Virus record (IMG/VR): IMGVR_UViG_3300030060_006398
Location: 7,256-50,962 of that record
Length of the DNA stretch: 43,707 nt
From: a virus
Direction: 5' to 3' (one strand)
The notes beneath the pieces were generated by a model that was given only the letters and a program-made list of their open reading frames with translations, was not told the DNA's origin and did not search any database. Both the position numbers and the translations under genes were made by a program. Below, piece after piece: positions 24,201 to 33,200 of the stretch (the first letter of the stretch is position 1; each line of letters starts with the position of its first letter).

Positions 24201-25891
24201 TTGTAAAAAGATTTAAAACGTTAGATTACGAGGGTACTCAAGCTAAAATAATACGAAGAGATAATAATAATCATATATTAGAAGGCCAAAATCTTGGTCA
24301 AATATACTACGATAACGTTGCTAAAAAAGGTTGGTATGTAGAAAATATGTTTACTGACATGCAAGAAGGTAGAGTACCTGAGTTTTTAGACAAAGAAAAC
24401 AAATGGTATAACTTTATTAGAGGTTACGAAGATGCTGGTAAACACGATGAAATAGATACTAGTGAGTTTTCATTACAAGGTTTAGGAAGAGCTGATGTTG
24501 GAGAAGAACCACCTCCGCCACCACCACCTCCACCACCGCCAAACTTCACATTTGATTGTATTGATGGTAATTGTAAAGTTAATCCTACTGGTAACGGTCA
24601 GTACAACGACTTAGCAACTTGTCAAGCTAATTGTGGTCAAGTACAGCCTTCATTTGACTGTGTTGATGGTGATTGTATAGATCCAGGTACTGGCATGGGT
24701 CAATACACAACATTAACAGATTGTGAAGATCAATGTGGTAATATTCCACAAACATGGGATTGTGTAGACGCAGGAACAAGTAACGCTCTCTGCGTAGAGC
24801 GATATGATGGTAGTGGACAATTTACTAACCTTGGTGATTGTTGGAACAACTGTAGTAATCAAGTTATATCATTCAACTGTGTATTGTATCCTGCAAATAC
24901 AGCCCCTGATTACTACACTGTAGATACTTATTTATGTGAAGATCCTGGTGATGGTAGTGGTACTTATACTAGTATGTCAGCTTGTCAAAATGCTTGCGTT
25001 GCACCTGAAGATACTTATGATTGTATAGCTGGTCAAGGATGTACTATTAATACAAATGGCACTGGTTTTTACACTGGACCTACAGCATTACAAGATTGTA
25101 CTGATGATTGTAATCATTATTGTGATTTATCTGCTGGTGGTTTAGGTTGTAATCAACAAGGCGTTGGTACTCACGTTGGCTCGTCTTGCGATCCAGCTAC
25201 TTGCAGACCTACGTCTAACAGTGAGACATATCATTTGTTCTGCCACTGGGATCAAGCAGGTAATTATGGTACATTGTATTATATTGATCAAACAACATTT
25301 GACAATCAATGTTTACCAGTGATTGGCCATGCGTCAGGACCTCAATTTAGTATAGATCCACAGTCTGCTTTTTATGTAGACTCAACTGGAGCTTGTTCTA
25401 GGTATATTGGCGCTTTAACTAATATGCCAACTCCTGTGGCAGGAGATTATATAACACAACCTGGTCCTTACAACAATCCGGTTACTTATTACTATGAGCC
25501 TACTGGTAATAATACTGGCTGTTTACTTCACCCTCATTACTCAAACCAAAACTATTACTTTGCTCCAACTCAAACTATGCCTAGTAGTTGTCAACAGTGT
25601 GATCCACTATTTGATCCTCCTAGTGGAGACGGAGGTTTTACTGATGGTCCTGAAGCTCTAGTACAACCTCCTCCATCTACAGACGGTAGATCTATTGATC
25701 CTGTTAAAGACAAAGGTAATTATAAAGGTGATACAGTTGTTGAAGTAAAAAATAAGCATCAAGTAACAGCAGAAATAAAACCTATAACGTTGGCTGAAGG
25801 ATCAATAACTAGAGAAACTGTTAGAAGAGATACAAGTAGTTTAAGGTCTTTTTCAGAAGATATTAACAGTGATAACCTAAGAACATATTAA
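18284..25891 (+). CDS. Giant tail stabilisation protein, C-terminal part (P22 gp10-like)
   Basis: The 2,535-residue protein begins MKKSSPLKYD, has EKHMSVIRKGPTMPPTLEM at 61-79 (the continuation expected after the first tail ORF), and carries the conserved gp10-like core: IPEDVIQVDILYKESNSPNV (about 350), FEGRFFVKVLRDFNIEQNI (about 815), and a strong block near 1,675-1,800 (LAKKDALFNADGNTNVTSNQ, YGISKNPESFASESYRVYFA, RGAVLRLSRDGLTPISEAGM). About 870-1,500 is a long Trp/Tyr/Gly-rich region that looks like extra domains. An 11-Pro linker at 2,076-2,086 leads to five four-Cys repeats, then a Pro/Asp-rich end. It likely forms the tail hub under the connector, and the repeats face outward. No frameshift site joins it to the first ORF; it starts at its own TAA-T-ATG. 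Confidence 0.78.
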   Translation: MKKSSPLKYDAPMQGGSSTYTPLDTSTSTVASDSSYAAKSRPSTGDCPVFPTLCNPVFVLEKHMSVIRKGPTMPPTLEMQSVKEETAAVSGDPARGKVSAKFSGERMWGSWNFCNFPQPCNVSYSPNTRGTAFDAEDISLFYHPDKTHKKQGDRLVIPIDISQTGEDWSVNDKLRIEHEYTDSLGFVKIAVATVSIDGVDYIGKPSSGSTLTGYSQLPQLVAQGLAPGDCNGIWGTYSGNTDRYVYTTIITITGTFPKYPVKDDFGMPTGEDIYNVNLIQDPPMFQKKFPRFAYRYKYEDGEYSVYSPFSEIAFIPETFDYLPKKGYNLGMENALRTLRIKDFIPKDIPEDVIQVDILYKESNSPNVYTVTSVKRDDLPQDGLSTKPWETPGTGDNFGNYKVKSELIHQVVPSNQLLRPWDNVPKRARAQEITANRLIYANYVQNYNVKDKFNDTVVPKFSTMVEQIDHSLNTTAAAGPKLGEPAKSLKSMRTYQLGIVYRGRYGRETPVLTDKTGSFKIDKDYAVTQNRLQVQMNSNPPYWAESYTFYIKETSNEYYNLAMDRWYDAEDGGIWLSFPSAERNKISGRLGDESTTTLILKKQHDSHVFTGEKIRYKVLAVQDNAPTFIKTDLKYWGSLPMCLPPPGWGDIGNWDSGMFYPSGLPLPNRMFIDIIAEYWDQSVMRSLSGRDGAQIRVIQSAGQASAYNSGMTDSTNKSNWYNVANIEYIGAPPQTFEEAIEDPDTGVVTTTEVEESGGPVQLVRVSLEKAFGEDVGFAKPEYNDYFNQPSNSILDKGISIEARTKDVKDKAQFEGRFFVKVLRDFNIEQNIVNPQQEFSEKYQVLESKDLRYIAAAHPGLQDWNNSSTYFVSIGQEDISSFGLAGSKLAEVSSLSEIHANKGCHYLDISGAAQVTPAAGGPGNRWPMGPGDQTDGTYGPNVSSFYWGTKYADFLDSSNEWPDEQPVSTQYDWPSYGVGSWNPYMCYNDCDGSGQPAAGQMYAHNIIGNTTPHPYHSGTTPSTLGSRKRDVSKNGIVHLHEAISFFATLPLNNYDPGSTFGNDHSYLDGANPYNLPAIWGDQSDLLTTPPVWKSGTAEKLREDWYYLWRGRDVNKDERWPLGRFHPNRWIIDKAGAAKGYSGNGVWDDGNVGYMDVSYWGIGKETEYNRKQNHAELFGLNHPTEVSFANAISTVGTQFRFKQDPDQVVYTITNVEVNDNVWNYEVFHGGYGTTNDDGKTWNGGSQLGRKHPPVWGGEDADSPLYGGKAFISDLFSKSKKLTGGAPYNKRIRFTLTLDKIVGREGGSGFHPITNHVDAAGVSNIKSGRGYYATDCSSGHVTTAKGGTPPNHEFFNLNSYWNAADNAGGGFSSQPDDISDTFYTNNPDAYIGLHERGLNETTIEIVTPYRGDEGESERMSTNPAVWETEPSEDVGLDIYYAASPTYPVKIQRFRQETDKLFDASGYPDYYGANWYDYGLRGEEIIPVGSDFEPLNNSISTVPAAAKICAVQNNTIWLKPIAGSGVDSAFQDVNGNDINIDLGCQIKISHQGEGTYYGAAYDREEIYLEVTKQLAKNAYQVEINTHAAKRQLGYFNCYSFGNGVESNRIRDDFNAVQIDKGVKASAPLAEQYKEERKGSGLIFSGIYNSTSGINRTNQFIQAEPITKDLNPVNGSIQKLHTRDTDLLTFCENKVFKILAKKDALFNADGNTNVTSNQAVLGQTIPFTGEYGISKNPESFASESYRVYFADKARGAVLRLSRDGLTPISEAGMRDWFKDNLRFASSIIGSYDDREDQYNITVETRDQDGNDKAYTLSWVESKKGWVSFKSFIQQGGISHKNIYYTFPSNKYNYRNYEDPWGVNYYSPGQGRAETWQHHLDLIIKRDVQISSSSANNIIVVSNGLGTLVPGMNVEGNGIYIDTIINEVTCTGQTCTVKLNKAAWVENGNVITFTTARNSFYGNNEHYSSVKVLFNKAQGIVKRFKTLDYEGTQAKIIRRDNNNHILEGQNLGQIYYDNVAKKGWYVENMFTDMQEGRVPEFLDKENKWYNFIRGYEDAGKHDEIDTSEFSLQGLGRADVGEEPPPPPPPPPPPNFTFDCIDGNCKVNPTGNGQYNDLATCQANCGQVQPSFDCVDGDCIDPGTGMGQYTTLTDCEDQCGNIPQTWDCVDAGTSNALCVERYDGSGQFTNLGDCWNNCSNQVISFNCVLYPANTAPDYYTVDTYLCEDPGDGSGTYTSMSACQNACVAPEDTYDCIAGQGCTINTNGTGFYTGPTALQDCTDDCNHYCDLSAGGLGCNQQGVGTHVGSSCDPATCRPTSNSETYHLFCHWDQAGNYGTLYYIDQTTFDNQCLPVIGHASGPQFSIDPQSAFYVDSTGACSRYIGALTNMPTPVAGDYITQPGPYNNPVTYYYEPTGNNTGCLLHPHYSNQNYYFAPTQTMPSSCQQCDPLFDPPSGDGGFTDGPEALVQPPPSTDGRSIDPVKDKGNYKGDTVVEVKNKHQVTAEIKPITLAEGSITRETVRRDTSSLRSFSEDINSDNLRTY
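24509..25123 (+). repeat. Polyproline linker followed by five four-Cys repeats
   Basis: Eleven Pro codons (24509-24541) are followed by five units beginning FDCIDGNC, FDCVDGDC, WDCVDAGTSNALC, FNCVLYPANT and YDCIAGQGC, each ending near G-x-G-x-(Y/F)-x-x-L-x-x-C-x-x-x-C. Spacing varies from about 34 to 48 residues. The two units in the first tail ORF belong to the same family. Paired Cys suggest disulfide-bonded, extracellular modules. Confidence 0.8.
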
Positions 25892-25892
25892 T

Positions 25893-27422
25893 ATGGCAAA
25901 TATAGTATTAAGATCAAAATTAGCGAATAGTAATATAATAGTAGAAAATAAAATTATTACTACACCTGTAAAAAAAGAAACTGTGCAAATGAATATCATA
26001 GCTAAACAAGGTTATTCAGTAAAAGCAGAAGATTTTACTCATGGTCTTTTACCACAAACTATTAGATCAATTAATTTTAACAACTCTGATAACGGTGTTA
26101 TAGCTACGGTACATCTTAAAAAAGAAATGCTAGATAACAAATATAGAATTATATATTTACCTATTAGCGCACAAACAAGACCAACAAGATTACATTTAAG
26201 TTTAAAAGAAAACCTTGTTGCTGATGCTACTCTTTTAACAAACTTTGAAACTTCTTTATCGACATCAACTATAGATAATAAGAATACTTACAGTACAGAC
26301 ATACACTTTAACACTAAAACACTTTTATTTAAAAGAACTTTTTATTTAACCGAAAAAGAACGTTTTACTATTATGCCTAGTTATGAAATAACAGGTGACA
26401 CTAGTAAGTATATTGTAGAAGAAAAAATAATTTACAAAGGACAAGATGTTGCTGGTAAATCATTTACTGTTTATTATCATGCGCCAAGTGACTCTCTTGA
26501 AAGTGAGATAAATGAAGAAATAACTTTCACGGTTAGAACAACTGTTTTAGCTGAAGAGCCTGGTAATAAAGTAGCAACAAAAAAAGAAGAGTATAAAATA
26601 TATTCTTTTGATAAAGGTAGAAATGTTGGCCCTCAAGGTGGTGTTAGAAAAATAAGAGTTAATGGTGTTCCTGGAACTCCTTTTAAATTGCTATTACAAG
26701 ATTCAGATAAAAAAACCTACAATCCTAAAACAGGTACTTACGAAGCTGGTGGTGGTATAATTGAAGGTGTTATACCAGCTGCAAAACCAGAATTAGGCTA
26801 TGGTCAGTATATAGCTTCTATAAAAGTACCAAGATCAACAACTGCTGTTAGTTATTCTGATAGACTTATATCAGACTTACCTGTAGATCACAAAGCAATA
26901 AAAAGTACTACAGACGCTAATGTTCAGTTATCTGGTCAATCAGTTATAGAAGAAACTGTTGTGGCTCCAGAAACAAGAATAACTATAACTTTTGATACAA
27001 CTGGTGGTTTTGCAACGAGGTTTGAACCTGTTGTTTTAGGTCCAGGTTTAAATGGTCAGCAAGCAGAAGTAGAAGCAGATAATTATCACGGAAGAGAGTA
27101 CTACAAGTTTCAAATTAAACCGTCTAACCCTGACCACTCATTTACCTTACATAGACAACCTAATGATCCACAACTTGGGCAGTTTGTAGAATTTGATAGT
27201 GGTGATAAATCAACTGCAGCTACTAGTACTGGTGCTGAAATTACTAGCGATTGGCAAAGGTCAGAAGATCCTGAAACATCTTCACTATCTCTTACAACTA
27301 CTTTTTATATTGATGATAGTGCAAAAATTATTCATGGAAATATAGTAATTGGTAGTGCTACGTTTGGCCAAGCAGACAATACATATTCTTTAAAATTATT
27401 AAACTTTATAACACCTTCATAA
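25893..27422 (+). CDS. Beta-rich tail-associated structural protein
   Basis: The 509-residue product is nearly all beta by residue pattern, with alternating hydrophobic and Thr/Lys residues throughout (for example VQMNIIAKQGYSVKAEDFTH and RITITFDTTGGFATRFEPVV). The first 100 residues look like an immunoglobulin-like or bacteroidetes-type beta sandwich, the middle (about 225-330) has a GGVRKIRVNGVPGTPFKLLL segment resembling a second Ig-like domain, and the end closes with strands (SAKIIHGNIVIGSATFG). No Cys-rich repeats or enzymatic motifs occur. Neighbours on both sides start at a TAA-T-ATG junction, so it is part of the tail operon. Tail fibre, sheath of the hub or minor virion protein are all possible. 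Confidence 0.65.
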   Translation: MANIVLRSKLANSNIIVENKIITTPVKKETVQMNIIAKQGYSVKAEDFTHGLLPQTIRSINFNNSDNGVIATVHLKKEMLDNKYRIIYLPISAQTRPTRLHLSLKENLVADATLLTNFETSLSTSTIDNKNTYSTDIHFNTKTLLFKRTFYLTEKERFTIMPSYEITGDTSKYIVEEKIIYKGQDVAGKSFTVYYHAPSDSLESEINEEITFTVRTTVLAEEPGNKVATKKEEYKIYSFDKGRNVGPQGGVRKIRVNGVPGTPFKLLLQDSDKKTYNPKTGTYEAGGGIIEGVIPAAKPELGYGQYIASIKVPRSTTAVSYSDRLISDLPVDHKAIKSTTDANVQLSGQSVIEETVVAPETRITITFDTTGGFATRFEPVVLGPGLNGQQAEVEADNYHGREYYKFQIKPSNPDHSFTLHRQPNDPQLGQFVEFDSGDKSTAATSTGAEITSDWQRSEDPETSSLSLTTTFYIDDSAKIIHGNIVIGSATFGQADNTYSLKLLNFITPS

Positions 27423-27423
27423 T

Positions 27424-27813
27424 ATGCCAATAATAAACTTATCTTTTGAATTTGATTTAAATGTATCTGTACAGCCTACGGATATATTATATATTGCTTT
27501 GTGTAACGCGCAAACAAATAATCAAGCTGGTACAAATCATCAATCAGCGTTTGATACTAAACCAGAAGCCTATGGTATAATAGTTGGTGTTGATCATGAT
27601 AATAATTTAATATGGGTAGATACAGATGGTTATATTGTATCTCCTCATAATAGTACAATAACACAAGGACATTATTTATTTTTTAGTAAAGATAGAAGAG
27701 CTAATACGTCTGGTATAATAGGTTACTATGCTGAAGTTGAGTATAGAAATTATACTAAATTACAAGCTGAAATGTTCGCTACAGCAACCGAATTTGTTGA
27801 AAGTAGTAAATAA
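27424..27813 (+). CDS. Small beta-rich structural protein
   Basis: The 129-residue protein is beta-rich with a likely metal or turn motif VGVDHDNNLIWVDTDGYIV and a helical end (TKLQAEMFATATEFVESSK). It starts one base after the preceding stop. From memory, proteins of this size and pattern sit between the tail and internal virion genes in several marine flavobacterial phages; the function is unknown. Alternation of short strands and polar turns agrees with a virion accessory domain. The 42 bases after it hold no gene longer than a six-codon frame. Confidence 0.6.
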   Translation: MPIINLSFEFDLNVSVQPTDILYIALCNAQTNNQAGTNHQSAFDTKPEAYGIIVGVDHDNNLIWVDTDGYIVSPHNSTITQGHYLFFSKDRRANTSGIIGYYAEVEYRNYTKLQAEMFATATEFVESSK

Positions 27814-27855
27814 ACGCTAAAAACTGTAATAATATGAATAACAAATATATATAAA

Positions 27856-28830
27856 ATGTTAGATAAAAACGGTAATAAATTATTGAAACCATCTCCTCTT
27901 AAAATTTTTAAGAAGGTTGGTCGATTTTTATTTGGAGATAATAGAGACAAGAAAGAGGCTGCTGGTAAGCTAAAGAAGCAACAAGAAGCTCTTAATAAAA
28001 TGACGGAAGACTTTTCTAAGATTGACACGTCAAATCCATTTAAAAACGCTGAAAATGCTTTTGCAGGTTTAGAAAATAAAATGTCTAACTTAGACAATGT
28101 ATATGATAAAGCAGAAAATGTTTACGAAGGTAAAATGGACAATGCTTTTGAAGGACAGAAAAATGCTTATGCCGGCATGAAGAATAAGTTTGAAGACATG
28201 GAAAATGCCTTTGAAGATCTTACCGTCAACACACAACAAGCTGAGTTTGAAGCTCAACAAAATCAACAGAACCAAGCAAACATAATGGCACAAATGAGTG
28301 GTGCTGCCGGTGGTTCTGGTATTGCAGCGCTAGCACAATCTATGGCAAATCAAGGTGCTTTACAAGCACAAAAAGCCTCTGCTAGTATTGGTGCTCAAGA
28401 AGCGCAGAATCAAAAAATGGCTGCTCAAGCTGAAGAAAAAATTAACATGGCTACTGCTGAAGAAGGTTCTAAAATTCAAATGGCACAAGCTGGTGAACAG
28501 TCAAGACTTGATACTCAAAAACGTCAAGCTGACATGGATATACAAAATAAAGTTCTTGATGCTGATAACGCTTTACAGTCACAAAGATTAGGTGAAGCGT
28601 CTAAACTACAAATGGCAGAAGCGCAGCAAGCTAGTAACTTACAAATGGCAGAAGCACAAGGGGAAATGGATGTGCAAAAGTTAAAAGGTGATGGTGCAAT
28701 GTGGTCTGCTGGTCAAGAAATGGAAAAACAAAAAACAGTTATGAATATGCAGATGAATAAAATGAAAGTAACTGGTTCTGAAGCAAACGCTCCTAGAGAC
28801 AAAGGTTTCCTTGGAAGTTTATTTGGTTAA
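27856..28830 (+). CDS. Helical internal virion protein (gp14-like role)
   Basis: The 324-residue protein starts MLDKNGNKLLKPSPLKIFKK, then a basic segment, then an eight-fold heptad run (residues 66-122) and LTVNTQQAEFEAQQNQQNQA (about 122-141). A conserved-looking Gly/Ala patch MSGAAGGSGIAALAQSMANQ (about 148-167) is followed by a long Ala/Gln/Met-rich helix to about 300 and a short GFLGSLFG end that could insert in membrane. From memory, this layout matches a protein repeatedly found in marine podoviruses and compares with the role of T7 gp14, an ejected protein that forms a channel through the envelope. That role is inference. It is followed by another helical protein and the giant ejected-type protein. 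Confidence 0.68.
   Translation: MLDKNGNKLLKPSPLKIFKKVGRFLFGDNRDKKEAAGKLKKQQEALNKMTEDFSKIDTSNPFKNAENAFAGLENKMSNLDNVYDKAENVYEGKMDNAFEGQKNAYAGMKNKFEDMENAFEDLTVNTQQAEFEAQQNQQNQANIMAQMSGAAGGSGIAALAQSMANQGALQAQKASASIGAQEAQNQKMAAQAEEKINMATAEEGSKIQMAQAGEQSRLDTQKRQADMDIQNKVLDADNALQSQRLGEASKLQMAEAQQASNLQMAEAQGEMDVQKLKGDGAMWSAGQEMEKQKTVMNMQMNKMKVTGSEANAPRDKGFLGSLFG
28051..28221 (+). repeat. Heptad protein repeats N-x-aromatic
   Basis: Residues 66-122 of the helical internal protein form about eight 7-residue units: ENAFAGL, ENKMSNL, DNVYDKA, ENVYEGK, an 8-residue MDNAFEGQ, KNAYAGM, KNKFEDM, ENAFEDL. Position 2 is nearly always Asn, position 4 Phe/Tyr/Met and position 7 Leu/Met, a coiled-coil pattern with an unusual regular Asn. 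Confidence 0.8.
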
Positions 28831-28853
28831 AATAATAAAACAAAGTATTTAAT

Positions 28854-30245
28854 ATGAATGGTAATAACGCTAATTTAGGAAAACAAGCTCAAGAAAAAAA
28901 TCAAAAAAATCAAGGTATGATATCCGCTGGTATGGATATATTATCTGAAGCAAAAAGAAGATTAGCTTGGGAAGAAGTACAGCAAGAAGCTTTGTCTATA
29001 GAGCCAGAGCAAATGCAAATTAGAAAAGCTATAGACCAACAATTAAGACATAATCAAAAAGAAATGTTAGGTAGAAAAGGTATTATAGATGAACCTGGTA
29101 TTGATGGTGTTGGTAATGCTGATGTTTTTAAAGCGTCTTTGTTCAAACAATTAAAAGAAATGAACGACAGAATGTATGACGCTATACAAATGGAAGATGA
29201 TGAAGAGCAAGAGATGTTAAAAACTAAATTAGCTACATTAAAAACGAACATGGATAGATTTAGAGAAGAAACTCAACAGTTTTTTGAAGATCATTTTTCA
29301 CCAGATAATTTTTTATCTAAGTCATGTTCACAGCAGCAGTTGAGCTACGGTACTCAGATATATTGTAAAAACCCTGATATAAAAATGGTACACGCTACAA
29401 AAACAGATGTACTACAAGGTGAAAGAGATGCTTATGGTAAGCCTGTTGTAGAAGATCAATGTTATGCTATTGTACAAAACATGAAAGGTGAGTTTGTAAT
29501 GGTAGATGTTATACAAGGAAACAAAGACATGTATCTTGTTGATATTACTAAAGCTATGGAATACTTAGGTTATATACAAAAATATTCTGATCAAGCAGCT
29601 CAAGCTAGACAATCTAAAAATGTAACAAAAATAGATTTAGGAGCTATAAACTATAATATAGACCAATTCTTTGGTAGTAATGACGGTACAGCAAACAAAA
29701 CACAAGACAGATTAGTTTTACAGTTTGCATGGGATACACACTTGTTAAAAGATGGTAGTAGTTTTAGAAGACATTTATATGAGCACCCAAAAATTGAAAA
29801 CCTAAACTATGGTGAGTTTGATTTTGAGTCAATGGAGTTTAGTGCACCACTAGGTCCTGGTGATGAAAACTATTGGTATGATAATATAGATGGGCAAGAT
29901 AAGTTAAGAATGGTAGATGCTATTTGTAATCAAGATAATCCTTTCTTTGATATAAAACTATTAAGAACATTAGTAAAAGAATATTACACTTATAGAATAG
30001 AAAATACTTGGTGGAAATCAATGGGCTATGATGAAGGTAGATTAGAAATAATGAGGTTAAAACAAAACGAGCTTAGAGCTCAAAGATTTAAAATGGCTAA
30101 AGCAGAAGCTGCTCAAAAAGGTCAAGAACAGTTTACTTTTGATGGTAAGATAATGGAAACTGGAATTAATGTTGAAAAACAAAGAAAAGAACAAGAGGAA
30201 AACATAAGGGATAAAAATCCTAAACCTATAACTCCAATACAATAA
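28854..30245 (+). CDS. Helical structural protein, probably internal
   Basis: The 463-residue product has a Gln/Asn/Lys-rich N-terminus, then long helices (residues 25-150, for example AKRRLAWEEVQQEALSIEPE and EEQEMLKTKLATLKTNMDRF), a mixed alpha/beta middle with a short Cys pair (SKSCSQQQLSYGTQIYCKN, about 155-173), and a second helical region ending in a charged tail. No enzymatic signature is seen. It lies between the gp14-like helical protein and the giant protein, so it is likely packaged in the head or ejected with DNA. It joins the next gene by TAA-T-ATG. The family is not named to my knowledge. Confidence 0.65.
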   Translation: MNGNNANLGKQAQEKNQKNQGMISAGMDILSEAKRRLAWEEVQQEALSIEPEQMQIRKAIDQQLRHNQKEMLGRKGIIDEPGIDGVGNADVFKASLFKQLKEMNDRMYDAIQMEDDEEQEMLKTKLATLKTNMDRFREETQQFFEDHFSPDNFLSKSCSQQQLSYGTQIYCKNPDIKMVHATKTDVLQGERDAYGKPVVEDQCYAIVQNMKGEFVMVDVIQGNKDMYLVDITKAMEYLGYIQKYSDQAAQARQSKNVTKIDLGAINYNIDQFFGSNDGTANKTQDRLVLQFAWDTHLLKDGSSFRRHLYEHPKIENLNYGEFDFESMEFSAPLGPGDENYWYDNIDGQDKLRMVDAICNQDNPFFDIKLLRTLVKEYYTYRIENTWWKSMGYDEGRLEIMRLKQNELRAQRFKMAKAEAAQKGQEQFTFDGKIMETGINVEKQRKEQEENIRDKNPKPITPIQ

Positions 30246-30246
30246 T

Positions 30247-33200
30247 ATGCGTAAACCTTCTCCTTTAAAACATAAAGAAGCGGCAAACGAGCCTTTACAC
30301 ACTACTCTTACAGACAAAGAGCACCAAGAACTGCATAATAAAAGTAACGTTCATGAGTCTGAAGATAAGAATATAATAGACCAAAAAGAGCAAGATCAAA
30401 AAGAATCTAGAACTAAAGGCACTGATATAAATGTTTTGTATGATAATTACTTAGACAACCCTGAGGTTATAACAAAAGACGAGCTTCATGAAGGCGATAT
30501 GTTTGATGATGCTGAAGATCGTATGGTTATCAACCTTAGAAATAATAAGACTGTAAAAAATCTTAATATAAAAGTTGAAGGTCCTGATGATGATGACAGT
30601 TTAGATAGAGTTGGTAGACATGACCATGTTAGATTAACAAATGAATATGGAAGAACTCTTCTTATTAGAAAAGACGATCCTAACTATTTAGATAAAATAA
30701 ATACGTTTGCAAAACTAACAAGAGGTACTAGACTTAGAACTGCTGTTGATGAAGCAGAGAAAAATGGTGGTACTATTGATAAGACTATTCCTGTTATTAG
30801 AAATGGTAGACCTGTAAAATGGAAAGACGTAACTAAAGAAGGTAACGAACAACTATATAATAGTCTTACAGAAGGAGAAAAACTAAGACTAGCAGATCAA
30901 GAAACAATTACAGGTTTTGAAACTACATTGTTAAATTTAAAAAACAACAACAATAGGTTAAAAGACGAAACTACAAAAAACGGTATTACAAAAGAAGTAT
31001 ACGAAGCTGGTAGAAAAAAAGGTGAGTACAATAATTATAAGTACAACTTTAATACTGGTTTGTATGAAGAAGTTAAAGATAATGGACCTGTAGTAACAAA
31101 TATAAAAGCTGAGAAAAAAGAAAAAGAAGATCAAGGCGATTACGTTAACACAACAGCTAATGATGGTAAGTCTTACAAAAATAGAAAGTCTTATATAAAA
31201 GACGAAAAAATAAAAAACGAATCAAAGGTACTTAGAGAAATTAGTTATAATGAAGGTCGTGAACCTGGCGAGTACTTTCAAACAAAACAAGAGTGGCTTG
31301 ACTATAAACAACAACAAGCAATAGAAGGTGGACCCGCAGGTATGTTAGGCTATGATCCTGAAGCTTTAGAAAAAGAGTGGAACGAATTAGTTGCTAAAGA
31401 AGAAAGTAAAAATACTCAACTTGTAAATGCAAAAAACAAACAAGCTGAAAACGAACAAGTATTAGACGAAATACTGTCTGCAGAGACTAATGACGACTGG
31501 AGATCAATGTTTTTTAACTTTGGTGAAAATGAAAATCTAGACTTTGGTATGTTAGACGATCAAGTTAGAGAGGCTATATTAGACATTGTTAACGATCAAC
31601 AATACAAAGCTGCTCAATCAAAAGGTATTGGAGGTACAAGTATAGGAGAGGGAACTTTAGATTTTATAACTGGTTTAAATTTAAAAGAAAAAGAAGATAT
31701 ATTAAGGCAAGCTAGAACTATTGTTTTTCAAAACAACGCAGATAAAATACTAAAAGAAGATGCTGAGTATCAACGTGAACAAGAAGATTACTTAGAAGAA
31801 GTTTCAAAGTTTAACACTGAAGCAGATTTAGTAACGCAAGGTATAGAAGAAAACACACAAGCGCTTAAAGAAGGTGGATATATAGATAGAGTAAATGTTT
31901 TAAATCAAGAACGTGAAGATCTTGAAACAGACTTTAGAGCATTACAAGTAAAGTTTAATGAGATAGGTGATGTTGATGAAAACTCTTCCAAAGAAGAAAT
32001 AGAAGCTTACAATTTACTGGTTGCTGAGTTTAACAAACTAAAAGTAAGAGATGACGCTTTACAAAACAACGAGCTAAACAAAGATCCTGAGTATCAAGCT
32101 TTAATAAAAAAAGGTCAAGACTTAGAAAGAAGAAGAGAAGCCTTAATAGCAAAACAACCCGTTATAGATGCTCAAAAAACACAACTAGATCAATTTGCTA
32201 CAGCACATAATGCTTTTAAAGAAACTGTGTTTTCAGAGTTAGGTTATAGCGTTATGGATAATAGTTTTGAAAACGCTTTTGAAAGAACAGAAGAGATAAA
32301 CAATTTTAAAAACCATCTTGTTGATAACCACGGCACTTTAGGTAAAATTATGGATGTTGGCCTTACGTTTGCTGATGGTATGTTAAAAATGCAAGCGTTT
32401 AATAAGATGTTAAAAAACCCTTATGTATTGTCAATAGTTGGTGGAGCTGCTGCAGGTGGTAACTTAAGAGAGATGGTAGAAGGAAAAGAGATTTATGGTT
32501 TAGATGATGTTATATTTGATGGTCTTGCTAATTTTTCTAAAGCAGAAATATTCCCTACGTCTGAAGATGAATCAGGTAATATAACAACTGGTAAACAAAC
32601 TTTTACTTTTAATGGCAAAGAGATAGTTGCATCATCACCACAAGAGGCTTTAGAAAAAGCTAAGAAAATAGATGATACAGCTACACTAGAAGATATACAA
32701 GCTAAAAAAGGTATTGGTGCTTTTTTTGATGGAGCAGCGTGGAATATAAACGGTTACTCTGCTGGAAAGACTATAGCTGAGATGCTACCTTATTCTTTGA
32801 TTATAGCTAGAGAACTACCAAAAAAATTAACTGTTGCAGCTAGAAGAAAAATGGTTCAAGGTGGTGCTAATATAAAAAACAAGCAAGGTGTAAAATCTTT
32901 AAATGCTAAAACAATATTAGGTACTATAAACAATAAATACTTATTGTCTGATAAAGGTAGACAAGCTATGTCTATGGTTAAGGCTACGTATAGAGTTCAG
33001 TATGTAGAAGAAATGGCACAAGCAAAGAGTTTAGGTTTAACAGGTGTACAACAACATGCTTATGCAAATGGTATGACGCTAGCAACTGGTATAGCTCAAT
33101 CAATCATGCCTGATTCTAACTTTTTTGGTAGAGGCGCTGGTAAAAAATTATTACAAGATTTTACAGAAAACCTAAGTAAAACAGCTACAAGGGCTGGTAT

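Noticed and set aside
16522-25123. Bacterial contamination explaining the Bacteroidetes-like repeats
   Set aside because: The repeats lie within continuous reading frames flanked on both sides by gp10-like tail sequence, so they belong to the phage genes.
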